Origin: Desulfuromonadaceae bacterium
GTDB lineage: Bacteria; Desulfobacterota; Desulfuromonadia; Geobacterales; Pseudopelobacteraceae
Direction of reading: 5' to 3'
NCBI GenBank assembly: GCA_028681335.1
Contig: JAQUIT010000012.1
Coordinates: 1 to 64,000 of the forward strand
DNA length: 64,000 bases
Position 1 is the stretch's first letter. Each line of letters begins with the position of its first letter. This document shows positions 17,301 through 24,599 of this stretch, piece by piece. The notes under the pieces are model-generated. The model searched no databases. It was not told where the DNA came from and worked only from the letters and a program-made list of their open reading frames with translations. The position numbers were made by a program, and so were the translations under genes.

Positions 17301-18503
17301 ATGACACTTCCCTTTCTCAAAAGCCTCTTCCCCCCGTCCTGCCACGACCGGGTCTTTCTCGTCGGTGGTACGGTACGCGATATGCTGTTGGGACGGGATA
17401 GCCAGGACATCGATCTGGTGGCTGCCCTGACCCAGGATGAACTCTGCGCGCTCGGCTTCCGCCTGGTGGAGCCGACCAGCGGAGCTACAATTTACTTCAG
17501 ATATCACTCCGAATGCGGCAAAATTGAAGTCACCCGCATTGACAGCAGGGACTCCCTGAAGGATGACCTTCTCCAGCGCGATTTCTCCGTCAACGCTATA
17601 GCAATGGATCTATCCGGCAGGGAGATCGACCCCTTGGGCGGCAGACATGACCTGAAGAAGCGGACACTTCGGGCGTGCAGCGCCACCTCCTTCACCGACG
17701 ATCCACTGCGTATCTTTCGCGCCTTCCGCTTTGAAACCGACGGCTGGCGTATGACAGCGGAGACCCGAGCACTGATCCGAAAACAGGAGTGGGCCGCTGC
17801 ATTCTCTGCCATGCCGGTGGAGCGCTTCAGCAACGAGATGCTGAAAGCTCTGGCACGGAGGGAGCCGGATCGCTTCTTTCACCTGATGATCGAGTTCGGA
17901 GTAGGTGACGAATTTCTTCCTGAACTATTCCGCATGCCGCAGATCCCTGCCGGGCCGCTCCAGCACCACCCCGAAGGTGACCTTTTCACCCACTCCATCC
18001 AGGTACTGCAGCGGATCGCAGCACACAGCGATGATCCGCTGGCCCGTTTCTGCGCCCTCTTCCACGATCTCGGTAAACTGACTACGGATCCGGCGCTCTA
18101 CCCCAAACATTACGGCCATGATTACGCCGGTTTCAACATAGCGGTGGCTTTCTGCAACCGTCTCCGCCTGTCAACGGATTATCGCAAGGCACTTGCCTGG
18201 GTCAGCAGCCTGCACGGCAAAGCCAACCTCTGGAAGACGTTACGCGATTCATCGAAGCTTAAAATGGCTGAGCAGGCGTTCAAGGGTGGTATTGTTGAAA
18301 TTCTGCCCCTGATTGCCGCTGCCGACAAAGCGGGTGGGCTGCCGATGACCGGCTGGGAGGATGTTGTCAGGATTGTGCGGATGACTACAGCGGAACTGGG
18401 TATTGAGCAGCACGTGTTGGAGGCGAAGGCGGTCAAAAACCGGGCGGCCTTTATCCTGCAGAAGCGCGTGGAGGTACTGCGAGAGATGCACGTGCCATCT
18501 TAA
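17301..18503 (+). CDS. CCA-adding-type tRNA nucleotidyltransferase with HD domain
   Basis: A 400-residue class II nucleotidyltransferase that repairs or adds the 3' CCA (or polyadenylates RNA). GGTVRDMLLG at 22-31 and the metal-binding D36-X-D38 in QDIDLV define the catalytic head; the neck motif DPLRIFRAFRFE follows. A C-terminal HD phosphohydrolase domain is present (THSIQVLQRIA and LFHDLGK, about residues 228-256). The C-terminal tail contains LPMTGWEDVVRI, a stretch also found in the decayed fragment at 23860-23990. It sits just downstream of the uracil-DNA glycosylase. Confidence 0.9.
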   Translation: MTLPFLKSLFPPSCHDRVFLVGGTVRDMLLGRDSQDIDLVAALTQDELCALGFRLVEPTSGATIYFRYHSECGKIEVTRIDSRDSLKDDLLQRDFSVNAIAMDLSGREIDPLGGRHDLKKRTLRACSATSFTDDPLRIFRAFRFETDGWRMTAETRALIRKQEWAAAFSAMPVERFSNEMLKALARREPDRFFHLMIEFGVGDEFLPELFRMPQIPAGPLQHHPEGDLFTHSIQVLQRIAAHSDDPLARFCALFHDLGKLTTDPALYPKHYGHDYAGFNIAVAFCNRLRLSTDYRKALAWVSSLHGKANLWKTLRDSSKLKMAEQAFKGGIVEILPLIAAADKAGGLPMTGWEDVVRIVRMTTAELGIEQHVLEAKAVKNRAAFILQKRVEVLREMHVPS

Positions 18504-18892
18504 CAAGACATTACTCACACGACGCCGCAACGACACTACGAAATCATGTAAGCAAATACTGTTCTGTTCTTTGTTTTTGCGTTGCGTCGCCGCGGCGTTG
18601 CGTGAAATTAATTTGTGCGTATTTTCTATTCAGTACCAACCGGAACACTCAGTTCCTTCTTACGACACACCTCTCCTGAAAATCCTCACGCCATCACCAA
18701 CAGCGCCAAGCACACCTTCTACGCGACCAGTTTCGGCGCAGTTTTCATTTCCTCCACCTCTGCACACAGCGTTATTTCGACCGGGGCGTGCTAACAATCA
18801 ATTTAATGGTAGAATAGTAGTTTATAATCGTTACTTCACCGTTAACGCCCTGTAAAGCCGCCGTAAGCAATCTTGATACAGAGGAGCCTGTC
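18504..18892. repeat. intergenic region with CGCCGCGGCG palindromic repeat
   Basis: No gene is supported in this 389-bp gap. At 18519-18610 two GC-rich arms are inverted imperfectly (ACACGACGCCGCAACG and CGTTGCGTCGCCGCGGCG), and the right arm contains the perfect palindrome CGCCGCGGCG at 18588-18597. This is the look of a dispersed REP-like hairpin element downstream of the CCA gene. The rest (18610-18890) is AT-richer leader DNA of the CBS/DUF294 gene. Confidence 0.45.
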
Positions 18893-20338
18893 ATGAAGAT
18901 CGTAGAGCATGTCTATGCCCGACCGGTACGTGATTTCTGCCGTAAAGAACTGATTCTCTGTTCTGTCGATGACGTGGTTCAGGGGGAGGCGGCGATTATG
19001 GCCGAACGCGGAATATCAAGCGTCGTTGTCTGCCGTGAGGGAGTGCCGGTCGGAATTTTCACCGACCGCGATCTGCGTAACAAGGTAGTGGCAATTGGCG
19101 GCGATCCTTGCGCCCTGCAGGCTGGAGCGATCATGAGCTCACCTCTGATCGTGGTACAGGAGGATGACTTTCTCTTTGAAGCCGTCTACCAGATGACCCT
19201 GCACGGGATTCATCGCCTCGGCGTCGTTGCCGCCGATGGCCGGCTCTGCGGCATACTCACCGAATCCGACCTTATCCGGGCGCAGAGCAACTCACCGCAG
19301 CAGCTGGTGCGGCAGTTGGAATCGGCTCGAAGCATTGCCGATCTCAAGGTGATCCATCGTGGCATCGATGCTCTTACCCTCTCTCTGTCTCAGGTCGGGG
19401 TGCCGCCCCACGATCTCATGCGCCTGATCTCCCATTTGAATGACCAGATTGTTCAGCGACTCATCGCCCTGCTGCGCAGCGATCGTTTTCCGCAGCTGCC
19501 CGCAGGTTTTGCATTTGTCGTCATGGGGAGCGAGGGGCGCTGCGAGCAGACCCTCAAGACCGACCAGGATAACGCCATAATCTACGCCGACAACCTCCAG
19601 GCAGATGAAGTTGCACTGCTTGCGACCTTTTCTGAGGCTCTGGTCGAAGGGCTTGTCGAAATCGGTGTTCCTGAATGCCCCGGCGGCATTATGGCGAAGA
19701 ATCCCTTCTGGCGGCACAGTCTTTCGGAGTGGATGGAGGTGGTCGATGGATGGATCTCGGAACCGAACGGCGATAACATTCTCCATTTTTGCATGTTCTG
19801 CGATCTCCGCACCCTTGCCGGTGACCCGCAGTTGGAGCAGAGAATCAAGTCCCATATAGCCGAGAGAGCGCAACATGAGACACTCTTTTTAATGCAGCTA
19901 GCGGCTCAGGCGGGTAAATTCACCCTCCCACTCGGTTTTTTTGGTGGCTTCAAGGTTGAGAAGGTAGGCGTTCACCGCGGCGAGATTGATCTCAAGACCG
20001 CCGGGCTCTTTGCTATCACTGAAGGGATCAGAGCCCTCGGCCTTGCGGCCGGCCTGATCGGAGGCGGGACAGCAGAGAAGATGGTGCAGTTACAGGAGAT
20101 GGGTGTGCTAAGCATCGAGCAACTGAATGATTTGCAGGCCGGTTTCACCATGCTCTGTCAGTTACGACTGCAAGGACAGGTGGAGGCCATCGCCAAGGGG
20201 GGAGAACTCTCCAACTACATCACCCCTGCTGTCCTCAATCGTGTCGAGCAGGGGCGTCTGCATGTAACCCTGGAGGTGGTGAAGTCCTTCGAGGCCTTTA
20301 TCAAGTACCGTTTCCGCCTTGATGTCGTCCCCGGCTGA
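18893..20338 (+). CDS. CBS-pair / DUF294 nucleotidyltransferase-like regulator
   Basis: A 481-residue cytosolic protein. Two CBS motifs (about residues 10-65 and 75-130; VGIFTDRDLRNKV and CGILTESDLIRA) form an adenylate-binding Bateman module. Then comes a DUF294 putative nucleotidyltransferase with GSEGRCEQTLKTDQDNAI (about 213-230), and the DUF294_C helical domain. Such proteins often sit beside Na+/acetate symporters, as here (operon at 21058-23257). A regulatory role sensing AMP/ATP is inferred. GAGGAG precedes the ATG. Confidence 0.88.
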   Translation: MKIVEHVYARPVRDFCRKELILCSVDDVVQGEAAIMAERGISSVVVCREGVPVGIFTDRDLRNKVVAIGGDPCALQAGAIMSSPLIVVQEDDFLFEAVYQMTLHGIHRLGVVAADGRLCGILTESDLIRAQSNSPQQLVRQLESARSIADLKVIHRGIDALTLSLSQVGVPPHDLMRLISHLNDQIVQRLIALLRSDRFPQLPAGFAFVVMGSEGRCEQTLKTDQDNAIIYADNLQADEVALLATFSEALVEGLVEIGVPECPGGIMAKNPFWRHSLSEWMEVVDGWISEPNGDNILHFCMFCDLRTLAGDPQLEQRIKSHIAERAQHETLFLMQLAAQAGKFTLPLGFFGGFKVEKVGVHRGEIDLKTAGLFAITEGIRALGLAAGLIGGGTAEKMVQLQEMGVLSIEQLNDLQAGFTMLCQLRLQGQVEAIAKGGELSNYITPAVLNRVEQGRLHVTLEVVKSFEAFIKYRFRLDVVPG

Positions 20339-20348
20339 GTCGCACCTA

Positions 20349-20975
20349 TTAATCCTGCGTGGTGACTTCCTTCCGCGTCTTCTTGAGGAGGTCGTACAGA
20401 AGCTTCCCCAAACCGAGCAGGGCAATCGCCACAAAGAATAAGCCGCGAAGGTTTGAAGGGACTTTCCCTTCACTTATAAAAATTGCCTTCTCTGAAACCG
20501 GAATATTCATCTTGGTTAAAAGTTCTTTGAGTTTACCCCGGTTCGAATCAGCAACCAGACTGCTGACCGTCATCCCGCTCAGGTCGTAGCGCCCCATAAA
20601 GAGCTGTTTGTTTTCCTCGACAAACTTGGCGCGATCAGCATCCGTATCCAAATCAAAGTAATACGTCTTGAGCGCGTTAAGAATTTTCGGATCACGGGAT
20701 TCAAACCAGATCTGCAGATTGTCATCTTTTTCCGAGCGCTTTAAGGGGACAAGAAATGATGTGACATCTACGGTGCCGCTCATATTGATCGCCTGCAGCA
20801 GGTCACGGTAGCCGCCTTCGACCTTGAGCCATTCCCGCGGAGCTCCCTGTTGAACCAGGGCCTCTATGGTGATGTTTTGTGGAGTCGGGTTGCGGAAATA
20901 GAGGGTGAGGTCATTGAATCCGAGCCAACCGAGGACGAGACAGACAACCAACAGAGTAACGCGAAATCGTTTCAT
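20349..20975 (-). CDS. unrecognised membrane-anchored protein
   Basis: A 208-residue protein with an N-terminal membrane anchor (FRVTLLVVCLVLGWLGF) and a second helix at about residues 175-195 (GLFFVAIALLGLGKLLYDLL), enclosing a periplasmic domain of about 150 residues with DVTSFLVPLKRSEKD and LIWFESRD-type strands. I do not recognise the family. It is transcribed away from the symporter terminator and ends 10 bases from the convergent CBS/DUF294 gene. Confidence 0.6.
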   Translation of the reverse strand: MKRFRVTLLVVCLVLGWLGFNDLTLYFRNPTPQNITIEALVQQGAPREWLKVEGGYRDLLQAINMSGTVDVTSFLVPLKRSEKDDNLQIWFESRDPKILNALKTYYFDLDTDADRAKFVEENKQLFMGRYDLSGMTVSSLVADSNRGKLKELLTKMNIPVSEKAIFISEGKVPSNLRGLFFVAIALLGLGKLLYDLLKKTRKEVTTQD

Positions 20976-20989
20976 TCTTTAGATCCTTG

Positions 20990-21020
20990 TAAAAAAAAGT
21001 GGGCCGCCCAGAGGCGGCCC
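20990..21020 (-). terminator. Rho-independent terminator of the acetate-symporter operon
   Basis: Reading leftward, GGGCCGCC-TCTG-GGCGGCCC (21020-21001) forms a perfect eight-pair stem, followed by a run of eight T (complement of 20991-20998). It lies 37 bases past the symporter stop at 21058. Confidence 0.9.
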
Positions 21021-21057
21021 AGAGTATTTCAGAGCAATGCGTTGAAAGCAAGTGTAA

Positions 21058-22980
21058 TTAAGCTTCCTCGACAGCGTGACCACGGTTGATGTCTTTCTGG
21101 GTCATCAGCGAAACGATAACCAGAGCGAGAATCGACAGCGGGATGGAAATGGCGGCCGGGCTGTTGAAGTGGATCGGTGCATCCTTAGGAAGCAGGCCAT
21201 AAACAGCATACATGTCCGGAGAGATGAGGATCAAGCCAAGTGAGCTGACAATGCCGACAGTGATTGAAGCTGCAATCCCTTTTGCGGTCGTCTTGCTCCA
21301 GAAGAGAAGCATGAGGATGGCAGGCAGGTTAGCAGAGGCGGCGACAGCAAAGGCCCAGCCGACAAGGAAGGAGACGTTCATCCCTTCAAACTTTATTCCG
21401 AGGAAGATGGCGATACAGCCAACAACAACAGCGGAAATCTTACCGGCGCGGACTTTCCCGTCTTCAGTCATTTTGATGCCGAGGAAGTTGTCCATCAAGT
21501 CATGAGCAACAGCTCCGGAGGCGGCAACGATCAGTCCCGAAACAGTACCGAGGACGGTTGCAAAGGCCAGGGAGGAGATAACCGCGAAGAGAACGACCCC
21601 GAAAGAGAGAGCCAGGAGCGGCGCGGACATGTTGTTGTCAGTGAGGTTGATAACACCGGTGGTCATTGCGCCAATTCCGAGGAAAAGGGTAAGGATGTAG
21701 AAGAAGCCGATGGCGGCAATGGCGACAATTGTTGATTTACGTGCCGCAGCCTGACTCGGGACCGTATAGTAACGAATGAGGATATGTGGCAGAGCCGCAG
21801 TACCGCAGAAGAGAGCGAGCATCAGTGATACGAAGTTGAAGGTCTCGGTCGGAGTAGCGTTATCGACCTTGAACTTCAGGCCGGGACGAAGTACACGGGT
21901 ACCGGGGGTCGGTTTCTGGTAGAAGACTTCGGTCTTTTCGTGGCCGTCGACAACATACTTTTTACCCCAGAGGACGATGGTCGAATCCTTGATGGCGGAG
22001 AGATAGGCGAGAGGGCCTACTGCGCCGGTAGTCAGGACTTCTTTGCCATTCATGCGCAGTTCTTTAATGTGGCCGACCGGGAAGAAATCGCCAGCCTCTT
22101 TGGCTGAACCGTTATAGAGCTTGGTGCCGTCTTCTTTGGTGGTGACATACAGGGTCTGTTCAAGGGTGTAACCGGCATCAGTTTTGTCAAGCTTCCAGAT
22201 GGTCTCTTTGCTGTCCTTGGCAAGCTTGACAAAGCCGGCTTTGCCGAAAGCGGAGTCGAGACCGGCAACAACGGTGTAACTTGGATCACTGATCTGCATG
22301 GACGCTGTTGCTGTCAACGGTTTAAAGTCATGATACGCAACGCCGTTATTAACCGGGGTGGTCGAGAGACCACGGAAAAGGACCAGAATAACAACAACGG
22401 TCGACATAATCAGGAGGAGAGCACCTTTAAAGAACTGCACGTAGGTCGTTGAAGCCATCCCTGCCGTAGCGACGATAATGGTAACAACAACACCGACGAT
22501 GACAACGCCGACCCAGTGCGGCAGTCCGAGGAGGGGCTGGACGAGAACGCCGGCACCAACCATCTGCGGGATGAGATAAAAAACCGAAACCAGCAGGGTT
22601 GATATAGCGGCGGTGAGCTGAATCGACTTGGAGTTGAATTTAGAGTCGAGGGCATCGGTAAAGGTATATTTGCCGAGGCGCTTCATCGGCTCCGCTACCA
22701 GGAAGAGAGCAACGACCCAGCCGGCGAGGTAGCCGATGGAGTACATCCAGCCATCGTAGCCTGCGGTTGCGATCATGCCGCAGATACCGAGAAAAGAAGC
22801 GGCGGAGAGGTAATCACCGGCAAAAGCGATGCCGTTGGTAAACCAGTGAACATTGCCACCGGCGGCATAATAGCTGGCAGCGGTGCTTTTTTTGCGGCCG
22901 AGGTAGAAAGAGAGACCGAGAACAAAAGCAACAAAGAAGATGAAAAGGCCGATCGCCAGAGGAGACTGTGCGTATATCAT
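21058..22980 (-). CDS. sodium/solute symporter, acetate permease type, with large periplasmic insert
   Basis: A 640-residue inner-membrane transporter of the SSS family closest in pattern to ActP acetate permeases: PLAIGLFIFFVAFVLGLSFY at the start, ASYYAAGGNVHWFTNGIAFAGDY, LPHILIRYYTVPSQAAARKS and the later helices. About 550 residues is usual. The extra length is a roughly 170-residue hydrophilic insert (residues about 210-375) rich in beta strands (TLYVTTKEDGTKLYNG, KKYVVDGHEKTEVFYQK), expected to lie outside the membrane. It starts 4 bases after the DUF485 gene, forming an operon. Acetate uptake is the likely job. Confidence 0.88.
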   Translation of the reverse strand: MIYAQSPLAIGLFIFFVAFVLGLSFYLGRKKSTAASYYAAGGNVHWFTNGIAFAGDYLSAASFLGICGMIATAGYDGWMYSIGYLAGWVVALFLVAEPMKRLGKYTFTDALDSKFNSKSIQLTAAISTLLVSVFYLIPQMVGAGVLVQPLLGLPHWVGVVIVGVVVTIIVATAGMASTTYVQFFKGALLLIMSTVVVILVLFRGLSTTPVNNGVAYHDFKPLTATASMQISDPSYTVVAGLDSAFGKAGFVKLAKDSKETIWKLDKTDAGYTLEQTLYVTTKEDGTKLYNGSAKEAGDFFPVGHIKELRMNGKEVLTTGAVGPLAYLSAIKDSTIVLWGKKYVVDGHEKTEVFYQKPTPGTRVLRPGLKFKVDNATPTETFNFVSLMLALFCGTAALPHILIRYYTVPSQAAARKSTIVAIAAIGFFYILTLFLGIGAMTTGVINLTDNNMSAPLLALSFGVVLFAVISSLAFATVLGTVSGLIVAASGAVAHDLMDNFLGIKMTEDGKVRAGKISAVVVGCIAIFLGIKFEGMNVSFLVGWAFAVAASANLPAILMLLFWSKTTAKGIAASITVGIVSSLGLILISPDMYAVYGLLPKDAPIHFNSPAAISIPLSILALVIVSLMTQKDINRGHAVEEA

Positions 22981-22984
22981 GTGG

Positions 22985-23257
22985 TTATTCTCCCTTATTC
23001 ATATCAGCCTCTGCTTTATTGCAGAGACTGTTGTAGATGACAGCTTGAACCAACGCCAGGCCAATCAGGCCAAAGCCCCAGATAACAGCAGCGGTTTGAC
23101 CCAACACAACTGTTTCCATCGCTTTGGGGTTGGTAGCGTTAATGATGATGAAAGTAAAATAAACGATGGTATAAACGACAAACATCTTTACTCCCAGCTT
23201 GGTCTTGTAGGCGGCTGCGTCGTCCCTACCCAGTTTTACTGCGGGTCCATGTCCCAT
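22985..23257 (-). CDS. DUF485 membrane protein, symporter partner
   Basis: A 90-residue protein with two transmembrane helices (about 23-45 and 55-80) and the DUF485 pattern LGVKMFVVYTIVYFTFIIIN ... VIWGFGLIGLALVQAVIYN. DUF485 proteins (YjcH-like) are nearly always encoded with ActP-type symporters, as here where only four bases separate the genes. AAAAGGAG precedes the ATG. Role in symporter assembly or regulation is inferred from context. Confidence 0.9.
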   Translation of the reverse strand: MGHGPAVKLGRDDAAAYKTKLGVKMFVVYTIVYFTFIIINATNPKAMETVVLGQTAAVIWGFGLIGLALVQAVIYNSLCNKAEADMNKGE

Positions 23258-23459
23258 GTTGTTAACTCCTTTTGAAAAGTGACTGTGAGAGCCGTTCTGG
23301 CCTCAACACGACATAAATAAATAACCTGTAAAATAACAGGCTTCCGATAATAGAACGCGTGATTAGTTACTATAGCAGGGCATTATGGCGAACCGGATGA
23401 TTTATGTTACGTTAACCAAAGTGTACATCTTGTATTAACGTGGTGCTTTTATGTGCTGC

Positions 23460-23488
23460 TATAATATGGTGTTTTAAAATCATGTCAA
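23460..23488 (-). promoter_or_regulatory. sigma-70-type promoter for the DUF485-symporter operon
   Basis: On the minus strand TTGACA (23488-23483), a 16-17-base spacer and TATTAT/ATTATA (23466-23460) make a near-consensus promoter. It implies an untranslated leader of about 195 bases, which contains the small hairpin CCTGTTATTTTACAGG. Confidence 0.55.
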
Positions 23489-23785
23489 CACAAAAATGTA
23501 TTCAACCTAGAGATTATTTTTCTACTTAATGTTTTGTGTCGAGAATTATTTTGATATTTACCATTCAAATTCAGCACGTTAAGCAGAATCACACGGTTTA
23601 ACGTGCACAAAAAAAACACTCCGGGGGGCCTGTGAAGGGATATTCCTTCGTCAAGATGCCAATAATAAATATCGTTTTTTTTAAAAAGACTGTTGATTTT
23701 CTTACTGAGGCCTGTTTCCAGGTTGGCCGGAACCAGTGAGAGTAGACATTGTTTCGACCACTATTTTCTGGTGAGATGAATATAA
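23489..23785. other. gene-free AT-rich stretch
   Basis: No convincing gene, RNA or repeat is seen here between the symporter promoter and the decayed fragment. Short open frames on both strands lack ribosome-binding sites and recognisable domains. Confidence 0.5.
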
Positions 23786-24018
23786 TTGAGAGGTTGGGCA
23801 ACAGGGATGTGTGTAAACAAGCCAAATGATGGAGCCCGGCAGCTCAAAGGCAAACTCCGTTCTCCCCTTGTCAAAACTTTTTTAGCTGTCGATTTCTTAC
23901 CGCTGATTGCCACCAGCGACACAGCACGTGGGCTGCCAATAACCGGCCGGGAGGACGTTGTCAGAATTGGTGGTGATAAACGGGGGGAAATGGATACCGT
24001 GGGGAGAAAAACAGCTAG
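23786..24018 (+). pseudogene. decayed fragment of a CCA-type nucleotidyltransferase/HD gene
   Basis: The frame encodes FLPLIATSDTARGLPITG and REDVVRIGG, which align with ILPLIAAADKAGGLPMTG and WEDVVRIVR near the C-terminus of the intact gene at 17301-18503; DNA similarity is evident over about 75 bases around 23903-23978 versus 18306-18381. Upstream similarity is patchy (QLKGKL against SLHGKA) with deletions, and the rest of the gene is missing. It has no ribosome-binding site. The right end abuts the dispersed repeat at 24019. This is a gene remnant, not a working gene. Confidence 0.6.
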
Positions 24019-24128
24019 CCGCCGATGAACGCCGAGAAGGCAAACAGCTGAAGGCAGCAAAAAGTGAACTTTTTAGATATAGTTTGATTATGCAGGTTTT
24101 CTTGGCGTTCATCGGCGTGTTCGGCGGT
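24019..24128. repeat. dispersed inverted-repeat element, copy 2
   Basis: The right end at 24106-24128 is identical over 23 bases to 15421-15443. The left end (CGCCGATGAACGCCGA, from about 24020) is its partial inverted copy. The element lies directly after the CCA-gene fragment and 24 bases before the stop of the convergent thioesterase gene. The sequence between the arms differs from copy 1. Confidence 0.55.
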
Positions 24129-24151
24129 TCAACTGCCGTTTCAAGAGAGAC

Positions 24152-24574
24152 TCATACTCCTTGTCGCTTGTTGACCGGAATAATCGGTTCCTTCTTGCGG
24201 TACACCATCCCCTGGAAAATTGCCACGACATCGCCGTCATCATCGGTGACCATAACCGAGTACGAAGCGAGCTTTGGCCCCTTCGACTGTTCCTGCGCCT
24301 CTGCGTACAAGGTTCCACCCAGGGCAGCTTTCACAAAGTTGACGCTGGTGTTGATCCCCATCGCCATGGTGCCGTGAGAATTCGAGGCAACGGCAAAAGC
24401 AAAATCGGCCAGCGTAAAGATAGCGCCGCCATGAACAGTCCTGGCGCCGTTGAAGTGAAACGGTTCAATCTTCATGCTGGCTTTTGCCCAACCCGGCCCC
24501 ACATCGACCAGTTTGATGCCGGCATGAACGGCAAAATGGTCATTGGCAGAAAAAAAATCTTTTATATCTTGCAT
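24152..24574 (-). CDS. PaaI/YdiI-type hotdog thioesterase
   Basis: A 140-residue cytosolic hotdog-fold thioesterase of the PaaI family, which hydrolyses acyl- or aryl-CoA. The signature VHGGAIFTLADFAFAVASNS carries the conserved HGG and catalytic Asp region, and TSVNFVKAALGGTLYAEAQ follows. The start at 24574 has GGAG nine bases upstream; longer frames would overlap the gene before it. It follows the SBP-GGDEF-haemerythrin gene by 25 bases in the same direction and may be co-transcribed. Substrate unknown. Confidence 0.85.
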   Translation of the reverse strand: MQDIKDFFSANDHFAVHAGIKLVDVGPGWAKASMKIEPFHFNGARTVHGGAIFTLADFAFAVASNSHGTMAMGINTSVNFVKAALGGTLYAEAQEQSKGPKLASYSVMVTDDDGDVVAIFQGMVYRKKEPIIPVNKRQGV

Positions 24575-24599
24575 TTGGTTGTCTCCAAGTTTCATGATT

